The notes under the pieces were generated by a model that did no database searches, had not been told where the DNA came from, and worked only from the letters and a program-made list of their open reading frames with translations. 64,000 nucleotides of DNA from Candidatus Nanoarchaeia archaeon (GTDB taxonomy: Archaea; Nanobdellota; Nanobdellia; CSSed11-243R1). Shown here in pieces: positions 9,576 through 20,000 of this stretch (positions within the stretch are counted from its first letter, which is position 1; each line of letters starts with the position of its first letter). The translations under genes were made by a program, and so were the position numbers. The stretch spans positions 597,376 through 661,375 of the forward strand of contig JAQTNH010000001.1 in NCBI GenBank assembly GCA_028713895.1, in the 5' to 3' direction.

Positions 9576-10123
9576 TTTTTTGACCTCGCATCAAGTATAT
9601 AATTGATTATGTCAATGCAGGACATTGCAAGATAAAGCTGCTTGCCAAGTGAAATCTTTTTTGCTTTGCGAAGAATCCAATCCTCCTCTTTCTTTGGCAG
9701 GCCAACCTGGTCGCCAATGACAAAGACAGGGTTCGCACCAAAAGCAACATCTTTGATGTTTTCCCCACTTTCCTCAAGAACATAAACCTCAGATTTCTCA
9801 TCGATAATCTGGTGGAATCCTTTTTTGTCAAGAGTTATTCCAGGATGCTTTTCACCATTGAGAACATTCTGCAGTATTTGTGTCCAAGTTGCTTCGTCAA
9901 CTCTAACATCGTGAAGCTCTGCGCCGTCAACCTGAAGATGCAATGGAGGGTGCGGGGGGCCGTTAAGAATTCCATGGAACACAACATCCTTGCGGATTCC
10001 GTGCGAAACAAACATGGATGTGAGTATAGTCTGATAAATCAGGTCCATTCTGCCTGCTTCGCGAAGGTTCGTGAAGCTGCTGTCTGTGCGTGCTGTCCGT
10101 GAAAAAATTATGAATTCTACCAT
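9572..10123 (-). CDS. trmY: tRNA (pseudouridine(54)-N(1))-methyltransferase TrmY
   Basis: 183 aa, SPOUT superfamily. The N-terminal segment with RMDLIYQTILTSMFVSHGIR and the VVFHGILNGPPHPP stretch are typical of TrmY; the C-terminal FVIGDQVGLPKKEED region is the knotted SAM-binding part. It methylates pseudouridine 54 of archaeal tRNA to m1-pseudouridine. It is the first gene of the minus-strand string: a TATA-like box (minus-strand TTTTAATT, 10145-10152) is centred 26 bases before the ATG, suggesting a leaderless mRNA. Confidence 0.92.
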   Translation of the reverse strand: MVEFIIFSRTARTDSSFTNLREAGRMDLIYQTILTSMFVSHGIRKDVVFHGILNGPPHPPLHLQVDGAELHDVRVDEATWTQILQNVLNGEKHPGITLDKKGFHQIIDEKSEVYVLEESGENIKDVAFGANPVFVIGDQVGLPKKEEDWILRKAKKISLGKQLYLAMSCIDIINYILDARSKK

Positions 10124-10204
10124 GGAATTACCTAGAACAAATACAATTAAAATGTTTTGGATAACACATGAAACTATTTTAAGCTGAAACCTCTCTGGTT
10201 TGTT

Positions 10205-10945
10205 ATGGACTTAATACTGGGAGCAGCCATCTTTTTTATCGGTTTTATACAAGCAGCAATAGGCTCAACTGTCAGTGGCGGCGGCATTATTGCAATACCT
10301 GCTTTAATGGCACTTGGTGTTCCCCCGCTTATGACATTGGGCACAATAAGGCCTGCTTATTTAGCCGGAGCTTTTGTTTCAGGCTGGAGATTCAAAGTAA
10401 GAGGCTACCTTAAGTTAAAAGAGGCTTTGACGATGATAGTGCCGGCTTTTATTGGGGCATTGATAGGTGCGTCTTTAATTTTGAGAGTAAGCGAAACATT
10501 TACAAAATATCTGATAGCTGCTGTTGTGTTGGTATCTATAATTTTGCTTCTTGTCAAAAAAGAAGCTGGTGTTGTAAAAACTAAGAAAAAACATTCAGTT
10601 ATACTCTTGGTAATCATTGGTTTTGGAACCGGAATAATCAGCGGTGCAGTCGGGATTGTGGGCGGTACAATTTCTATGGTTGCCCTGATTATTTTGGAGG
10701 GATTTACGTTTAAGGAAGCAATTGCATTAAATAATGTAAGAGGGCTGGGAAATCAAACAGCTGCGCTAATAGTTTTTGCTTTGGCATCATTTATTCTTTG
10801 GGATTATGCAATTATCTTGATGCTGGGCAGTATAGTGGGCGGGATTGTGGGTGTAGAAATAGCCCACAAATTGCCGTTAAAAATGTTAAAACCCATCTTT
10901 ATAGTGGTTGCAATATTGCTTACGATAAAATTCTTATTCTTTTAA
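10205..10945 (+). CDS. TauE/SafE (TSUP) family membrane transporter
   Basis: 246 aa with about eight hydrophobic helices in two related halves. Each half opens with a Gly-rich helix, GGGIIAIPALMALG in the first and SGAVGIVGGTISM in the second. The family exports or takes up sulfite, sulfonates and other organic anions; the substrate here is unknown. It is a lone plus-strand gene inserted between two minus-strand blocks. The TATA-like TATTTTAA at 10175-10182 is centred 26 bases before the ATG, so the mRNA is probably leaderless. Confidence 0.85.
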   Translation: MDLILGAAIFFIGFIQAAIGSTVSGGGIIAIPALMALGVPPLMTLGTIRPAYLAGAFVSGWRFKVRGYLKLKEALTMIVPAFIGALIGASLILRVSETFTKYLIAAVVLVSIILLLVKKEAGVVKTKKKHSVILLVIIGFGTGIISGAVGIVGGTISMVALIILEGFTFKEAIALNNVRGLGNQTAALIVFALASFILWDYAIILMLGSIVGGIVGVEIAHKLPLKMLKPIFIVVAILLTIKFLFF

Positions 10946-10954
10946 TAACAAATC

Positions 10955-11542
10955 TTAGAAGAATTCTTTTTTTCTTTCAGCCATGTAGAGTTTCCACATC
11001 TTTTGGGTTTCCTTGCAGCAGAAAGGCCTTTTTGCCAGTTTTTCATCATGGAGCCAGAATTCATATGTTTCTTTTGGACCCAGTCCCATGCCCCTGCCAG
11101 TTACTTCAAATATCTCCTTGTTGCTCACACCCCACAAGAAGTCCAAGTCATTGAAAAGCGCCATCTCCCTGGAGTTTTTGAATGGAGCACTGTCATTGAG
11201 AATCCAGTTGTCGTGGACTGAGACGTTGTAGACTATTACTTCCGCAAGTTTGGGGTCATAGCTTACTTGTGTTAATATATTGTCTGCTATCTGTGCACCT
11301 TTTTCCATGTGCAGTATCTTAAGCTCTTTATCCTTGCATCTGGGTATGTCGCCGTTTACGCCAACATAGCCCACATCATGGAGGATACATGTAGGCAGAA
11401 GTATTCTTTTTTCCAGCCCTTCGATACCTGCAATTCTATCAGCTTTGCCCATCATCCACTCTATGTGCGGGATGTCATGAGAGCGGCCCTTTTGGTAATA
11501 GGGTTTTGCCAATTTCCAGATATCCGAATATATTTTATCCAT
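10955..11542 (-). CDS. HD-domain phosphohydrolase
   Basis: 195 aa. A compact HD domain is seen: HDIPHIEW supplies the first metal-binding His and ILHDVGYVG the HD pair; a second VHDNWIL near residue 128 and a NDLDFLWG segment fit the later metal ligands. HD proteins hydrolyse phosphate esters of nucleotides or second messengers; the substrate is not evident. It follows S27ae by 12 bases on the same strand and is probably co-transcribed with the ribosomal protein genes. Confidence 0.78.
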   Translation of the reverse strand: MDKIYSDIWKLAKPYYQKGRSHDIPHIEWMMGKADRIAGIEGLEKRILLPTCILHDVGYVGVNGDIPRCKDKELKILHMEKGAQIADNILTQVSYDPKLAEVIVYNVSVHDNWILNDSAPFKNSREMALFNDLDFLWGVSNKEIFEVTGRGMGLGPKETYEFWLHDEKLAKRPFCCKETQKMWKLYMAERKKEFF

Positions 11543-11554
11543 AACTATAAGAAA

Positions 11555-11770
11555 TTATTTTTTTGGTTCTTGCTTCCGGAATTCTGTGTAGTGGCATTTT
11601 CCGCATGATATACGGTCCTTGTGCTCTGCGAGGAAAACTCCGCTTCCGCATTTAGGGCATGGTTTGCCTGTGTGCACAATCTTGCCAGCTTCTACCTTGT
11701 ATTTTAACCATTTCTTGCTTGGATTAGTATCCCTTGCGCTTTTCTTTCCCTTGCTTTCTGCGCCTGGCAT
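11555..11770 (-). CDS. rps27ae: Ribosomal protein S27ae
   Basis: 71 aa. A basic N-terminus is followed by a C4 zinc ribbon, CPKCGSG-x(11)-CGKC, typical of archaeal S27ae on the small-subunit head. The start codon overlaps the S24e stop by one base, giving the usual S24e-S27ae pair. The archaeal protein lacks the ubiquitin fused to it in eukaryotes. Confidence 0.93.
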   Translation of the reverse strand: MPGAESKGKKSARDTNPSKKWLKYKVEAGKIVHTGKPCPKCGSGVFLAEHKDRISCGKCHYTEFRKQEPKK

Positions 11771-12102
11771 TATTTACCACCCTTCTTTTTAGCTGCTGGT
11801 GCTGCGACTGCCTTAACCTTTTTTTCAGCCAATTTGTTCCGGACAAGAATATTTCGTGTTTCGTATCTTATCATGTCTTCCTTGCTTTTGTAAACGTGCA
11901 CCATCCCAGCTAATTTATGCACGCCAAATACATTAGCCATCCTGTTCAGGACGAGGAAATCTTTTTGGGCTCCAGCTGCGGTTGCTATTGACTCAACAGC
12001 TTCAGCACGGACCGGCGCTTTTTGTTCGTAAACTATTTCGAACTTTATCTCGTTACGTCCAATCAATTTATTCTCTTTTTGTTCCAAAATCTTTGTTTCC
12101 AT
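11770..12102 (-). CDS. rps24e: Ribosomal protein S24e
   Basis: 110 aa. The core matches S24e: LIGRNEIKFEIVYEQKAPVR and the YKSKEDMIRYETRN segment. The C-terminus ends in a Lys/Ala-rich tail of about 20 residues. It lies four bases after spt4, so the GTP-dependent dephospho-CoA kinase gene (DUF359) often found between the two in euryarchaea is absent. Confidence 0.93.
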   Translation of the reverse strand: METKILEQKENKLIGRNEIKFEIVYEQKAPVRAEAVESIATAAGAQKDFLVLNRMANVFGVHKLAGMVHVYKSKEDMIRYETRNILVRNKLAEKKVKAVAAPAAKKKGGK

Positions 12103-12106
12103 TTAT

Positions 12107-12295
12107 TCACCTTACTTTCAGAGCATATTCGCCTGGAATCTCAATGCCAATCTGCTTTGCGATTTCTGATTTATCCGGGCTCAAGATTATTGCAAGCCCT
12201 CTCCAGTTCGTAGTGAGTTCCTGCCCCTTGCATATAGGGCACTGCTTGCCATGAACAATTATCTTGCATTTTTTGCATGCCTTTTCAGTTGCCAT
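12107..12295 (-). CDS. spt4: Spt4 / RNA polymerase subunit E''
   Basis: 62 aa. A zinc-finger protein with CKKC-x(9)-CPIC, then the conserved TTNWRGLAIIL and PDKSEIAKQIGI segments of archaeal Spt4. It pairs with Spt5 to make RNA polymerase processive. Its neighbour rpoE' is the usual archaeal partner gene, but here they are separated by 56 bases that contain a short hairpin. Confidence 0.93.
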   Translation of the reverse strand: MATEKACKKCKIIVHGKQCPICKGQELTTNWRGLAIILSPDKSEIAKQIGIEIPGEYALKVR

Positions 12296-12299
12296 AACC

Positions 12300-12317
12300 C
12301 TTTTCTTGAAAGAAAAG
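12300..12317. other. Short hairpin between rpoE' and spt4
   Basis: An 8-base inverted repeat, CTTTTCTT / AAGAAAAG, with a two-base spacer lies just before the spt4 start on the transcribed strand. It could mask or modulate spt4 translation. Being low in G+C it is a weak structure and may be fortuitous. Confidence 0.3.
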
Positions 12318-12351
12318 CTTTACCAAAAGAACTTTTCCTTCATGCCTCCAT

Positions 12352-12978
12352 TCACTTCTTTTTCTTGTCTGCCTTTGATTCTTTTCCAGTTTTCTTGACT
12401 TTTCCAGCCTTAGCTTCCTCTGCTTCAGCTGCGGCGTCAACGACTTTTTTCTTTTCAGCGTCAATCCACTCAAGCTTTCCAAGCCCGGGCTGCCTCATCG
12501 TGAGCCCGAGTTTTGCGCCTTTAATTGATTTAAGGCTGATTGCGATTACACGCGCAAGAACACTATCCTTTGTTTTCAAGGTTCGCTTTGAATCCTTGCC
12601 AGCAAGAACTCCTGCATCGCTGTAACTTACATAATCATCCATTACCTGTGAAACATGCACTAACCCGTCAATCGGGCCAATGCGTATGAAAGTTCCGAAT
12701 TCAGTGATTTCAGAAACAATCCCGTTTACAACTTCCTGAAGCATTGGCTTGTAAAGAAGCATTTCAAAGGTTGTTTCGTAATAAACTGCTCCGTCTCCAG
12801 GAATCATTGTGCCTTCGCCAATTCCCCTGACTTTTGTAAGAGCAATGAACAAGCCCTCTTTTCCAGTATAGCCTACAAATTCCTTGTTTATCGCAGCTGC
12901 TACTGCGTCTTTTAATCCCTTTCCCAAAAACTGGGGCGGAACCCTGATATTCGATTTTAGTTCTACAACTTCATACAT
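12352..12978 (-). CDS. rpoE1: RNA polymerase subunit E' (Rpb7-like)
   Basis: 208 aa from the ATG giving MYEVVELKSN; an ATG two codons upstream is the alternative. The N-terminal RNP-like domain (about 1-80) and S1 domain (about 80-170, with VNGIVSEITEFGTFIRIGPIDGL) are those of Rpb7/RpoE', which with RpoF forms the stalk of archaeal RNA polymerase. After the S1 domain comes a charged Ala/Lys/Glu tail of about 40 residues, beyond the usual end of the family. A TATA-like TATTAAAAA lies upstream on the minus strand near 13014-13022. Confidence 0.93.
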   Translation of the reverse strand: MYEVVELKSNIRVPPQFLGKGLKDAVAAAINKEFVGYTGKEGLFIALTKVRGIGEGTMIPGDGAVYYETTFEMLLYKPMLQEVVNGIVSEITEFGTFIRIGPIDGLVHVSQVMDDYVSYSDAGVLAGKDSKRTLKTKDSVLARVIAISLKSIKGAKLGLTMRQPGLGKLEWIDAEKKKVVDAAAEAEEAKAGKVKKTGKESKADKKKK

Positions 12979-13061
12979 GAGCATCGCCTAAATAAACACC
13001 ATAAACAACCATTTTTAATACTTTCTATTTTGTATGATAACTCAAAATATCAGCAAAAAGC

Positions 13062-13110
13062 TTTAAAAAACAAGTTTTCGTAATTATAGTATACAAAATC
13101 ACGAGGGGTG
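13062..13110 (+). promoter_or_regulatory. Promoter and Shine-Dalgarno of the pyrophosphatase gene
   Basis: A TATA-like TTTAAAAAA at 13062-13070 and a strong Shine-Dalgarno GAGGGGTG at 13103-13110, five bases before the ATG. The box lies about 50 bases before the start, so this mRNA has a short leader, unlike most first genes in the window. Confidence 0.6.
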
Positions 13111-13115
13111 ACTAT

Positions 13116-15095
13116 ATGTATTTAACAATTGTACTAATCGCAGGGTTGGTTGCACTTGCTTTTGCAGGCTTGTTATTTGTTTCAATACTGCGGAAGCCAG
13201 CTGGAACTGACAAAATGCGGGAAATTTCAGGCGCGATTGCAGAAGGAGCAATGGCGTACATGAACAGACAGTTCAAAACAATCGGAGTAATAGCGGTTGT
13301 AATAACAATCCTTCTTGGGTTTGTGATAAACATCCAGACCGCAATCAGCTTTGTTGTTGGAGCATTATTCAGCGCACTTGCAGGTTACATCGGGATGAAC
13401 ATGTCAATACGCGCAAACACAAGGACAGCTGAATCAGCCAAAGACGGCCTGAAAGCAGCACTGAACATTGCAGTTAAAGGCGGAGCAGTAACAGGCATGG
13501 CAATTGTCGGGCTTGGAATACTCGCTGTCGCAGCACTGTTCTTTGTTTTCAAGGACCCGAAACTTATCATTGGCGCTGGATTCGGTGCATCACTTATATC
13601 ACTTTTCGCAAGGGTTGGCGGAGGCATCTTTACAAAAGCAGCAGATGTCGGAGCTGATATTGTCGGTAAAGTTGAAAAAGGGATTCCAGAAGACGATCCT
13701 AGAAACCCAGCAGTCATTGCAGACAATGTCGGAGACAATGTAGGCGACTGCGCAGGGATGGGAGCAGACTTGTTTGAAACATATGTTGTTTCGCTTATCG
13801 CAGCAATGCTTCTTGCAGCAGGACTTGGACTTGGAGACACCGGCATAATCTTTCCAATGGTCATGGCAGCAGCAGGAATTTTTGCGTCAATAATCGGAGT
13901 TTTCTGCATCAGGATTGGCAGAAGCAACAACATCTGGGGCGCTCTCAGCAAAGGTGTATTCGCAACAATGATTATTGCGGCAATAGCATTCTTCGGAATA
14001 ACATGGTACATGTTTAACGGAGACCTGAAATACTTCTATTCAGCGCTTTCAGGGCTGGCAGTTGCAATAGCAATATGGTTCATAACAGAGCACTATACTG
14101 CACGCGACAAGAAGCCAGTCGTAAGCATTGCAAAAGCAGCGCAGACTGGAGCAGGAACAAATGTCATTGCAGGGCTTGGAGTCGGAATGATTAGCACAGC
14201 TCTCCCGGTTCTGGCGATTGTTGCGGCAATATTTGCAGCGTACACGTTCGGGGGAATCTATGGAATCGCAATCGCAACAATGGCAATGATTTCAGTTACA
14301 GCAATGATTGTAACACTTGACTCGTACGGGCCAATCACTGACAATGCAGGCGGAATAGCTGAGATGGCTGGACTACCGAAGAATGTGCGCGTAATCACAG
14401 ATGATTTGGATGCAATAGGAAACACAACAAAAGCAGTCACGAAAGGATTCGCAATAGGCTCGGCAGCGCTTGCAGCACTTTCGCTGTTTGCAGCATTTGC
14501 AACAGAAGTGAACCTGACAGTGATAAACCTGCTTAACCCGGCTGTTGTAATAGGACTCTTCATCGGAGGCTGCGTGCCGTTCCTGTTTTCGGGCATGATA
14601 ATGGGCTCGGTAGGAAGAGCAGCATTCGCAATTGTCAATGAAGTCCGCAGACAGTTCAAGGAAATGCCAGGAATTATGAAAGGCAAACAGAGGCCTGACT
14701 ATGCAAAGGCAGTTGACATCTCAACACTGGCAGCATTGAAAGAAATGATTGCGCCAGGCGTACTCGCAGTAATAGTGCCTGTTGCAGTCGGATTCCTGCT
14801 TGGGCCAATGGCATTGGCTGGATTGCTCGCAGGAGTAATTGTCAGCGGCTTGGTTATGGCGCTATTCCTCTGCACTTCAGGAGCAGCATGGGACAATGCA
14901 AAGAAATACATTGAAGCAGGAAACCTGGGCGGAAAAGGCGGAGACACACACAAGGCAGCAGTAGTCGGAGACACTGTTGGAGACCCTGCAAAAGACAGTG
15001 CTGGGCCGGCAATTAATGCGCTTATCAAGGTAATGAACACGGTAAGCATAGTAATTGCAGCGGCAGTGTTGCTGTACAGCCTTAACCTGATTTAG
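13116..15095 (+). CDS. hppA: Membrane-bound proton-translocating pyrophosphatase, K+-independent type
   Basis: 659 aa, about 16 membrane helices. The cytoplasmic catalytic loop [18 protein letters not shown] followed by [20 protein letters not shown] is diagnostic. It couples pyrophosphate hydrolysis to ion pumping. Two residues that set potassium dependence are readable: in [11 protein letters not shown]439 and T442 replace the Ala and Gly of K+-dependent enzymes, so the K+-independent, H+-pumping class is inferred. The gene is a plus-strand insert in a conserved minus-strand string and ends in a long T tract. Confidence 0.96.
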   Translation: MYLTIVLIAGLVALAFAGLLFVSILRKPAGTDKMREISGAIAEGAMAYMNRQFKTIGVIAVVITILLGFVINIQTAISFVVGALFSALAGYIGMNMSIRANTRTAESAKDGLKAALNIAVKGGAVTGMAIVGLGILAVAALFFVFKDPKLIIGAGFGASLISLFARVGGGIFTKAADVGADIVGKVEKGIPEDDPRNPAVIADNVGDNVGDCAGMGADLFETYVVSLIAAMLLAAGLGLGDTGIIFPMVMAAAGIFASIIGVFCIRIGRSNNIWGALSKGVFATMIIAAIAFFGITWYMFNGDLKYFYSALSGLAVAIAIWFITEHYTARDKKPVVSIAKAAQTGAGTNVIAGLGVGMISTALPVLAIVAAIFAAYTFGGIYGIAIATMAMISVTAMIVTLDSYGPITDNAGGIAEMAGLPKNVRVITDDLDAIGNTTKAVTKGFAIGSAALAALSLFAAFATEVNLTVINLLNPAVVIGLFIGGCVPFLFSGMIMGSVGRAAFAIVNEVRRQFKEMPGIMKGKQRPDYAKAVDISTLAALKEMIAPGVLAVIVPVAVGFLLGPMALAGLLAGVIVSGLVMALFLCTSGAAWDNAKKYIEAGNLGGKGGDTHKAAVVGDTVGDPAKDSAGPAINALIKVMNTVSIVIAAAVLLYSLNLI

Positions 15096-15102
15096 GCTTT
15101 CG

Positions 15103-15137
15103 TTTTCTTTTTTTATTTTTATTTCTTATTTTTATTT
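15103..15137 (+). terminator. T-rich archaeal terminator after hppA
   Basis: An almost pure T tract, interrupted only by single A and C bases, begins eight bases after the hppA stop. U-rich RNA without a stem is the standard intrinsic terminator of archaeal RNA polymerase. Confidence 0.65.
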
Positions 15138-15166
15138 GACATATAACTCATTTTTGGTGACATAGG

Positions 15167-15174
15167 TTTATAAT
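15167..15174 (+). promoter_or_regulatory. TATA box of purD (leaderless)
   Basis: TTTATAAT centred 26 bases before the purD ATG, with no Shine-Dalgarno before the start. Archaeal transcription begins about 25 bases after the TATA centre, so the mRNA should start at or next to the ATG. Confidence 0.55.
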
Positions 15175-15196
15175 TAGCTTTTGAATACTTCTTGAC

Positions 15197-16525
15197 ATGG
15201 CAGAAGATTTAACAGTTTTAATAATTGGTTCTGGCGCAAGAGAACACACAATCTCAAGGGCTTATGAAAACAGCCCTCAAGTCCGTAAAATCATAGTTGC
15301 TCCTGGAAATGATTTTATAGGCTACAAAAGACAAAAAGAAGTGATAACAGATAAATCCTGCAGTTTAAAGAATCCTAATTCGATACTTGAAATCGCAAAA
15401 AAATACAAGCCTGACATTGTGGATGTTGCGCAGGATGACGCCCTAGCAGCCGGAACTGTTGACTTACTGACACAAAATGGTTTTAGGGCTTTTGGCCCCA
15501 CAAAACATGCATCCATGGTAGAGTGGGATAAACAATGGTCTAGAAACTTTATGGAAAGACATGGGATACCTACTCCGCAATTCAGATGTTTTAATTCAGA
15601 AGAACAAGCAAAAACTTATGTGAAAGGGCTGTACGAGCAAGAACCTTCCAAGCTGCTTTATGTAAAGGCAACAGGTTTGTGCGCTGGAAAAGGAGCACTC
15701 AAGTCAAAAAGCCTTGAAGAGGCTGTTACAAACATTGAAAAAATGAAATTGTTTGGGGACGCAGGCAAAACATTTTTGGTTGAAGAAGGCTTGATTGGCG
15801 AGGAGTTCTCCTGCTATGCAATAAGCGACGGAAATAATTATAAAATCCTCAAGTCTGCACAGGACAACAAAACAGTTTTTAATTTTGACGATGGGGACCA
15901 GACAGGCGGAATGGGCGCAGTCTCGCCTGCACAAGTTACTGCCCCAATCTCCAAGGAGATTGAAGAACAGCTAATTGCCAAAGCAATAAATGGGATGAAT
16001 AGAGAAAGAATCCCTTTTGTCGGAGTGCTTTATGTCGGAGGGATTGCAGTAAACGGAAAACCAATGAACATTGAATACAATGCCAGATGGGGGGACCCTG
16101 AATGCCAGGTTGTGCTGCCTTCCATTAAAACAGATTACGCAGAGATTGTTTTGTCCTGCCTGGAAGGAAGACTTGACAGAACCGAGATTGAACAGGATAA
16201 CAAGACAAGGGTCTGCGTTGTCGGAGCGTCTCGTGGTTATCCAAATGATTACAAGGCTGTAAAAGGGAAAAGGATTTACGGGCTTGAAAAAGCAATGACA
16301 ATGAAAGGAGTCACTGTCTTTGGGGCTGGGATTGATGTCAGGGACGGAAAATTCTATGCAAACGGGGGCAGACTTTATGGCATTGTTGGAGAGGGCGATG
16401 ATATTTTAGAAGCAAGACCCAATGCATATTCAGCAATGGCACATACTTTTATTGAAGGAAACAATCTGCACTACAGGACCGATATTGGCTGGAGAGATGT
16501 TGAACGATTCTTAAGAAAACTTTGA
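15197..16525 (+). CDS. purD: Phosphoribosylamine-glycine ligase
   Basis: 442 aa. N-terminal VLIIGSGAREHTISRAY is the PurD PurNH2-type domain. An ATP-grasp domain follows, with KATGLCAGKGA binding ATP and NIEYNARWGDPECQ carrying the metal-binding Glu/Asn of the C-terminal end. It makes GAR, the second step of de novo purine synthesis. No other pur gene is visible, so the pathway genes are scattered. It is a plus-strand insert beside hppA and faces the PIN nuclease gene. Confidence 0.94.
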   Translation: MAEDLTVLIIGSGAREHTISRAYENSPQVRKIIVAPGNDFIGYKRQKEVITDKSCSLKNPNSILEIAKKYKPDIVDVAQDDALAAGTVDLLTQNGFRAFGPTKHASMVEWDKQWSRNFMERHGIPTPQFRCFNSEEQAKTYVKGLYEQEPSKLLYVKATGLCAGKGALKSKSLEEAVTNIEKMKLFGDAGKTFLVEEGLIGEEFSCYAISDGNNYKILKSAQDNKTVFNFDDGDQTGGMGAVSPAQVTAPISKEIEEQLIAKAINGMNRERIPFVGVLYVGGIAVNGKPMNIEYNARWGDPECQVVLPSIKTDYAEIVLSCLEGRLDRTEIEQDNKTRVCVVGASRGYPNDYKAVKGKRIYGLEKAMTMKGVTVFGAGIDVRDGKFYANGGRLYGIVGEGDDILEARPNAYSAMAHTFIEGNNLHYRTDIGWRDVERFLRKL

Positions 16526-16536
16526 ATATAATCTAT

Positions 16537-16896
16537 TTACTCCAAAGCAAGGTGCTGCTCTTTACGCAGCGTGACTATGTGAACGCCTGCTTTCTTTGCC
16601 TTGCGCTTCAGCTCTGCGTCCTGAGTTGCGATAAGCGCGTGCTCTTTCAGCGCGAGATTGATAACTGTATCATCGACTGTCTTTGCCTTTGGGATGTCAA
16701 CAACAATCACATTCCGCTGTTCCATCAGGTCAATCGCAGCGATTCCCATCTTTTTTGTGCGGAGCTCTTCAATACAGACAAAAGGAATCATAGTCCTGAA
16801 CTCTTCGTCAAAGATTCTGTTGAATTCTGAGAAAATGTCCACCTTGAACTGAAACGGTATCAGGCAAAAATTTGTGTCCAAAATAACCTTTAACAT
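16537..16896 (-). CDS. Fcf1-like PIN-domain nuclease
   Basis: 119 aa from the ATG giving MLKVILDTNFCLIP; the frame stays open upstream but that part overlaps the promoter and is not protein-like. PIN acidic residues are visible: Asp in ILDTN, Glu in CIEELRT, Asp in VDDTVI and TQDAEL. Archaeal relatives next to eIF2-gamma and rpoE' are compared with eukaryotic Fcf1/Utp24, which cut pre-rRNA; the role here is inferred from that. The TATA-like minus-strand box at 16919-16927 is about 27 bases before the ATG (leaderless). Confidence 0.82.
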   Translation of the reverse strand: MLKVILDTNFCLIPFQFKVDIFSEFNRIFDEEFRTMIPFVCIEELRTKKMGIAAIDLMEQRNVIVVDIPKAKTVDDTVINLALKEHALIATQDAELKRKAKKAGVHIVTLRKEQHLALE

Positions 16897-17049
16897 AAGT
16901 TTTAATAAAATCGAATACTTTAAAAAATGTACTATTTTGGGCAGACAGCAACCATTATATATCCGGACTGCCTTCAAATATATTGGGCAAGTGTTTACAT
17001 TGTTCTTTGCAATGATTACTGGGGTGACATAGAGAGGGGTGGAACCTGA

Positions 17050-20000
17050 GTGAAACAACTGTTCCGGATTAGACTGATTTTATTGTTCGTAATTCTTGTA
17101 TTAGTTATAGGCTCCTCCCTGGCTATCACATCAGTCTCAAGCAAAAAGATGTGCAGAGATAATCCAAGCTCTAGTGGTAGTTGCACATCAAGCGATGGTT
17201 TTTATGATGCTACAGACAAAGTTTGGTTCTACTGGAAAGAGTACGGAGTAACACATAACGGCTGCATACATATGCACCATACGCACACAGAAACACAGCC
17301 AGACGGAGATACATATACTGGCGAAACCCACAGTTTCAGTGAATGCGATGGTAATTGGGACTATTATTCATGGGAATGGTCGTGGTGGGGAACAAACGGC
17401 CCTGAAGATGATGCATGGCGCCCAGGTTCGTATAACGTAGAATACTTAGCTGAAGACAAAAAGGATAATACCCACAAACATTTTTATTTTGATTTCACAA
17501 TAAAAGGACTTACGATAAGCAATGCTGCCACCTGCAAGTCTGTCGGGGAGAATTACTGCAATGAAAACAGCGGACATTACAAAGTTACAGACACTGTTTA
17601 CAATTTCTACAGGGCATGGTGGGTGTTCCATGATGAAAACGCTGATCTTACAGTGAGTTACCATATCCACACACCATGGGGCGAAACGTGGTATTATGAT
17701 GACAAGAATTATTACGTAGGCGGTGACTATGAATATTTCTGGAATTGGAAAAGCTTTAGCCCGCCGGGCGGAAAGTGGACTCCAGGGAATTACAGGGTAG
17801 ACTACGAAGTGACTGATAACAGGATAAGCTATGACCAGACATTCAAAATCCCTTTCACAATTGACGAGCCTGACTGTTCGTATCTTGCGGGATGCAGCAG
17901 CGGTGTCTTGAAAACAAACTGCAGATATGATTCAGGCGCAGGAGACTGCATGTGCGACAGCTACACACAACCGGATAACGGGTGGTACTGCAAAAATAAC
18001 GGGGCAATGGAAAAACGGAATTACACAGGAACATGTTCTGGAAGCAGCTGGAACTATAATATACTGAACAGTGTTGACTGCGGAACATACAACACCGCAG
18101 GCTCAGGGACATACTGCAACAGCAATGAACTCCGCACAAAAACCTGGAGCTGGGCTTACAAGTGCTCAAACGGGGACAACCAGAAACCAGAAGCTGTGTG
18201 CGCATTTGATAAGTCCATATCCTCTGAAACAGATACGCTGAGCCAGAACTGCGATGCAGGATATGACGGCAGTTACTGCAATGCCGCAGGGAATATCGAG
18301 CAGAGAGACTACAAATGCTTTGGCGCAACAAGCGCAGGCATGCCAGCCGAGACAGATTCGTACAGTCCCCCTGCTGACTTTGTTGAAAAAGATAAAAGGC
18401 GGATAGACAAAGGAAGGGGTATAGTTGAAGAATTCTCAGCCACAATAATCCACTCAACTTCTGCGGCAGAATCACTGCCGTACTGCGGCTACGACACAGC
18501 ATCAACAACAGCCTGTGTGATTGGATGCACATATCTCAGCGGCACAGCAGTATGCAAAGGAGTTGACCTAAAAAGCACATTCACTGCTCCAAGCGCCATG
18601 ATTGGAGACAAAATTAACATTACTGTCAATTACACATCAAAGTCTTATTCAGGAAACACGAAATTCGCAGTTGATTTAACAGGCTTAACAGATTCAGAAC
18701 AGGCGTTTACAACAGCTGTAATCGCAAATGCGGACAGCTCTGTTGTCCTGCAGTATACAATACCATACACTGCAGATGCGCTGCCAGACATGCAGTACAG
18801 AGTACGTGTTTATGACGCAGCAGGAAACCTTCTGAGCACGTTAAGCAGCGGAAAAATATCAATCGAGGGTTTTGTTGACATAACAAAAGTCAGCACTGCA
18901 GACGAGTATACAACAGGCTCCTCTGCCAAAGTGAGTCTTGATTATGTTTCGTACGGAATAGACAAAGATGTCAAATTCAAACTGGACATAGGCACATGCA
19001 AAACAATGGACTACGCCAGCTGCAATGCACGCGAACAGAACTACCAGGTATGCAGGAGCGAGGAAGTGTGCATGTCCGAACCAATATTCTCAATAATGGC
19101 AACCAAAGAGAAAGTTCCGATACGAGAACCTGAACCTATTATATACAAGCCGATAATCACTCTTCCCGTTCATAAATGCAAGTTCGAAACAAGATGCTAT
19201 GGGGATATTGTAAAACTTGATAATAAATGTTATACATGCACTGATTTTGCAAAAGAGGTTTCGTATGAACTCGCGCTGGATGTTGACAAGGGCGCAAACA
19301 GCTTTGAGCTGGACATGCCGCTGCCTTCAAACATGAGCGAAGGAAGCTATGCGGTGCTTGTGCAGGTGTTCAATGACAAAGACAAACTGTTCGACTCCAT
19401 GACGTCAAGTCCGTTCATCACGTCAAAGATTTTCCCAACAACAGGAGCGATAGGGTTCTATCCCACTGCAGGAGACGGCGATTCCTCTGGCAAAACAGGA
19501 GGAGCGCTGAAGACGATTGCAATCGGAATAGCTGTCACAGCGGCAATCGCCTCAATCGCAGCATTTTCAATATCTGTTGTCAAATCAAGCAGAGGCGGAA
19601 CTGATTACCTCAGCGAGCTGAACAAATCAATAGGCAAAACAACAGATGTTTTCTCAAAAGTAGTCAAAGACAGAAGCGAGGACATGAAAGAAAAAACAGG
19701 GCCTGTGTTCACTCCGATTACGCCTCCAAAAATTGGGGCTCCACGAAGCGATTACTCGGGAGTGCAGCAGCCGATGGGGGACTATGCAGGCACAGTAACA
19801 GCGCCTGGACAGTATGATGACAGCAAATACAAGGGGCACGGAAGCCCGCCAGCAATACCACCTTACACAAGCCTGCCAGGATATCACAGGCCAGGCATGA
19901 GCCAGGATGACCCTGCGCCAGGAACCAACCCGCTGCCTGATGATGGCGGAGATAATAATGATGCCGGATATTATGGTGGAACTCCCCTTCCAAATTCATT

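Noticed and set aside
13385..14011. 208-aa minus-strand open frame inside hppA
   Set aside because: Shadow of the Ala/Gly-rich pyrophosphatase codons; no ribosome site and no family-like motifs.
16897..17058. Upstream extension of the PIN nuclease frame
   Set aside because: It crosses the TATA box and the neighbouring promoter and its residues are not PIN-like.
17855..18532. 225-aa minus-strand frame inside the giant gene
   Set aside because: Cys/Ser/Arg-rich shadow of the Cys-rich plus-strand segment.
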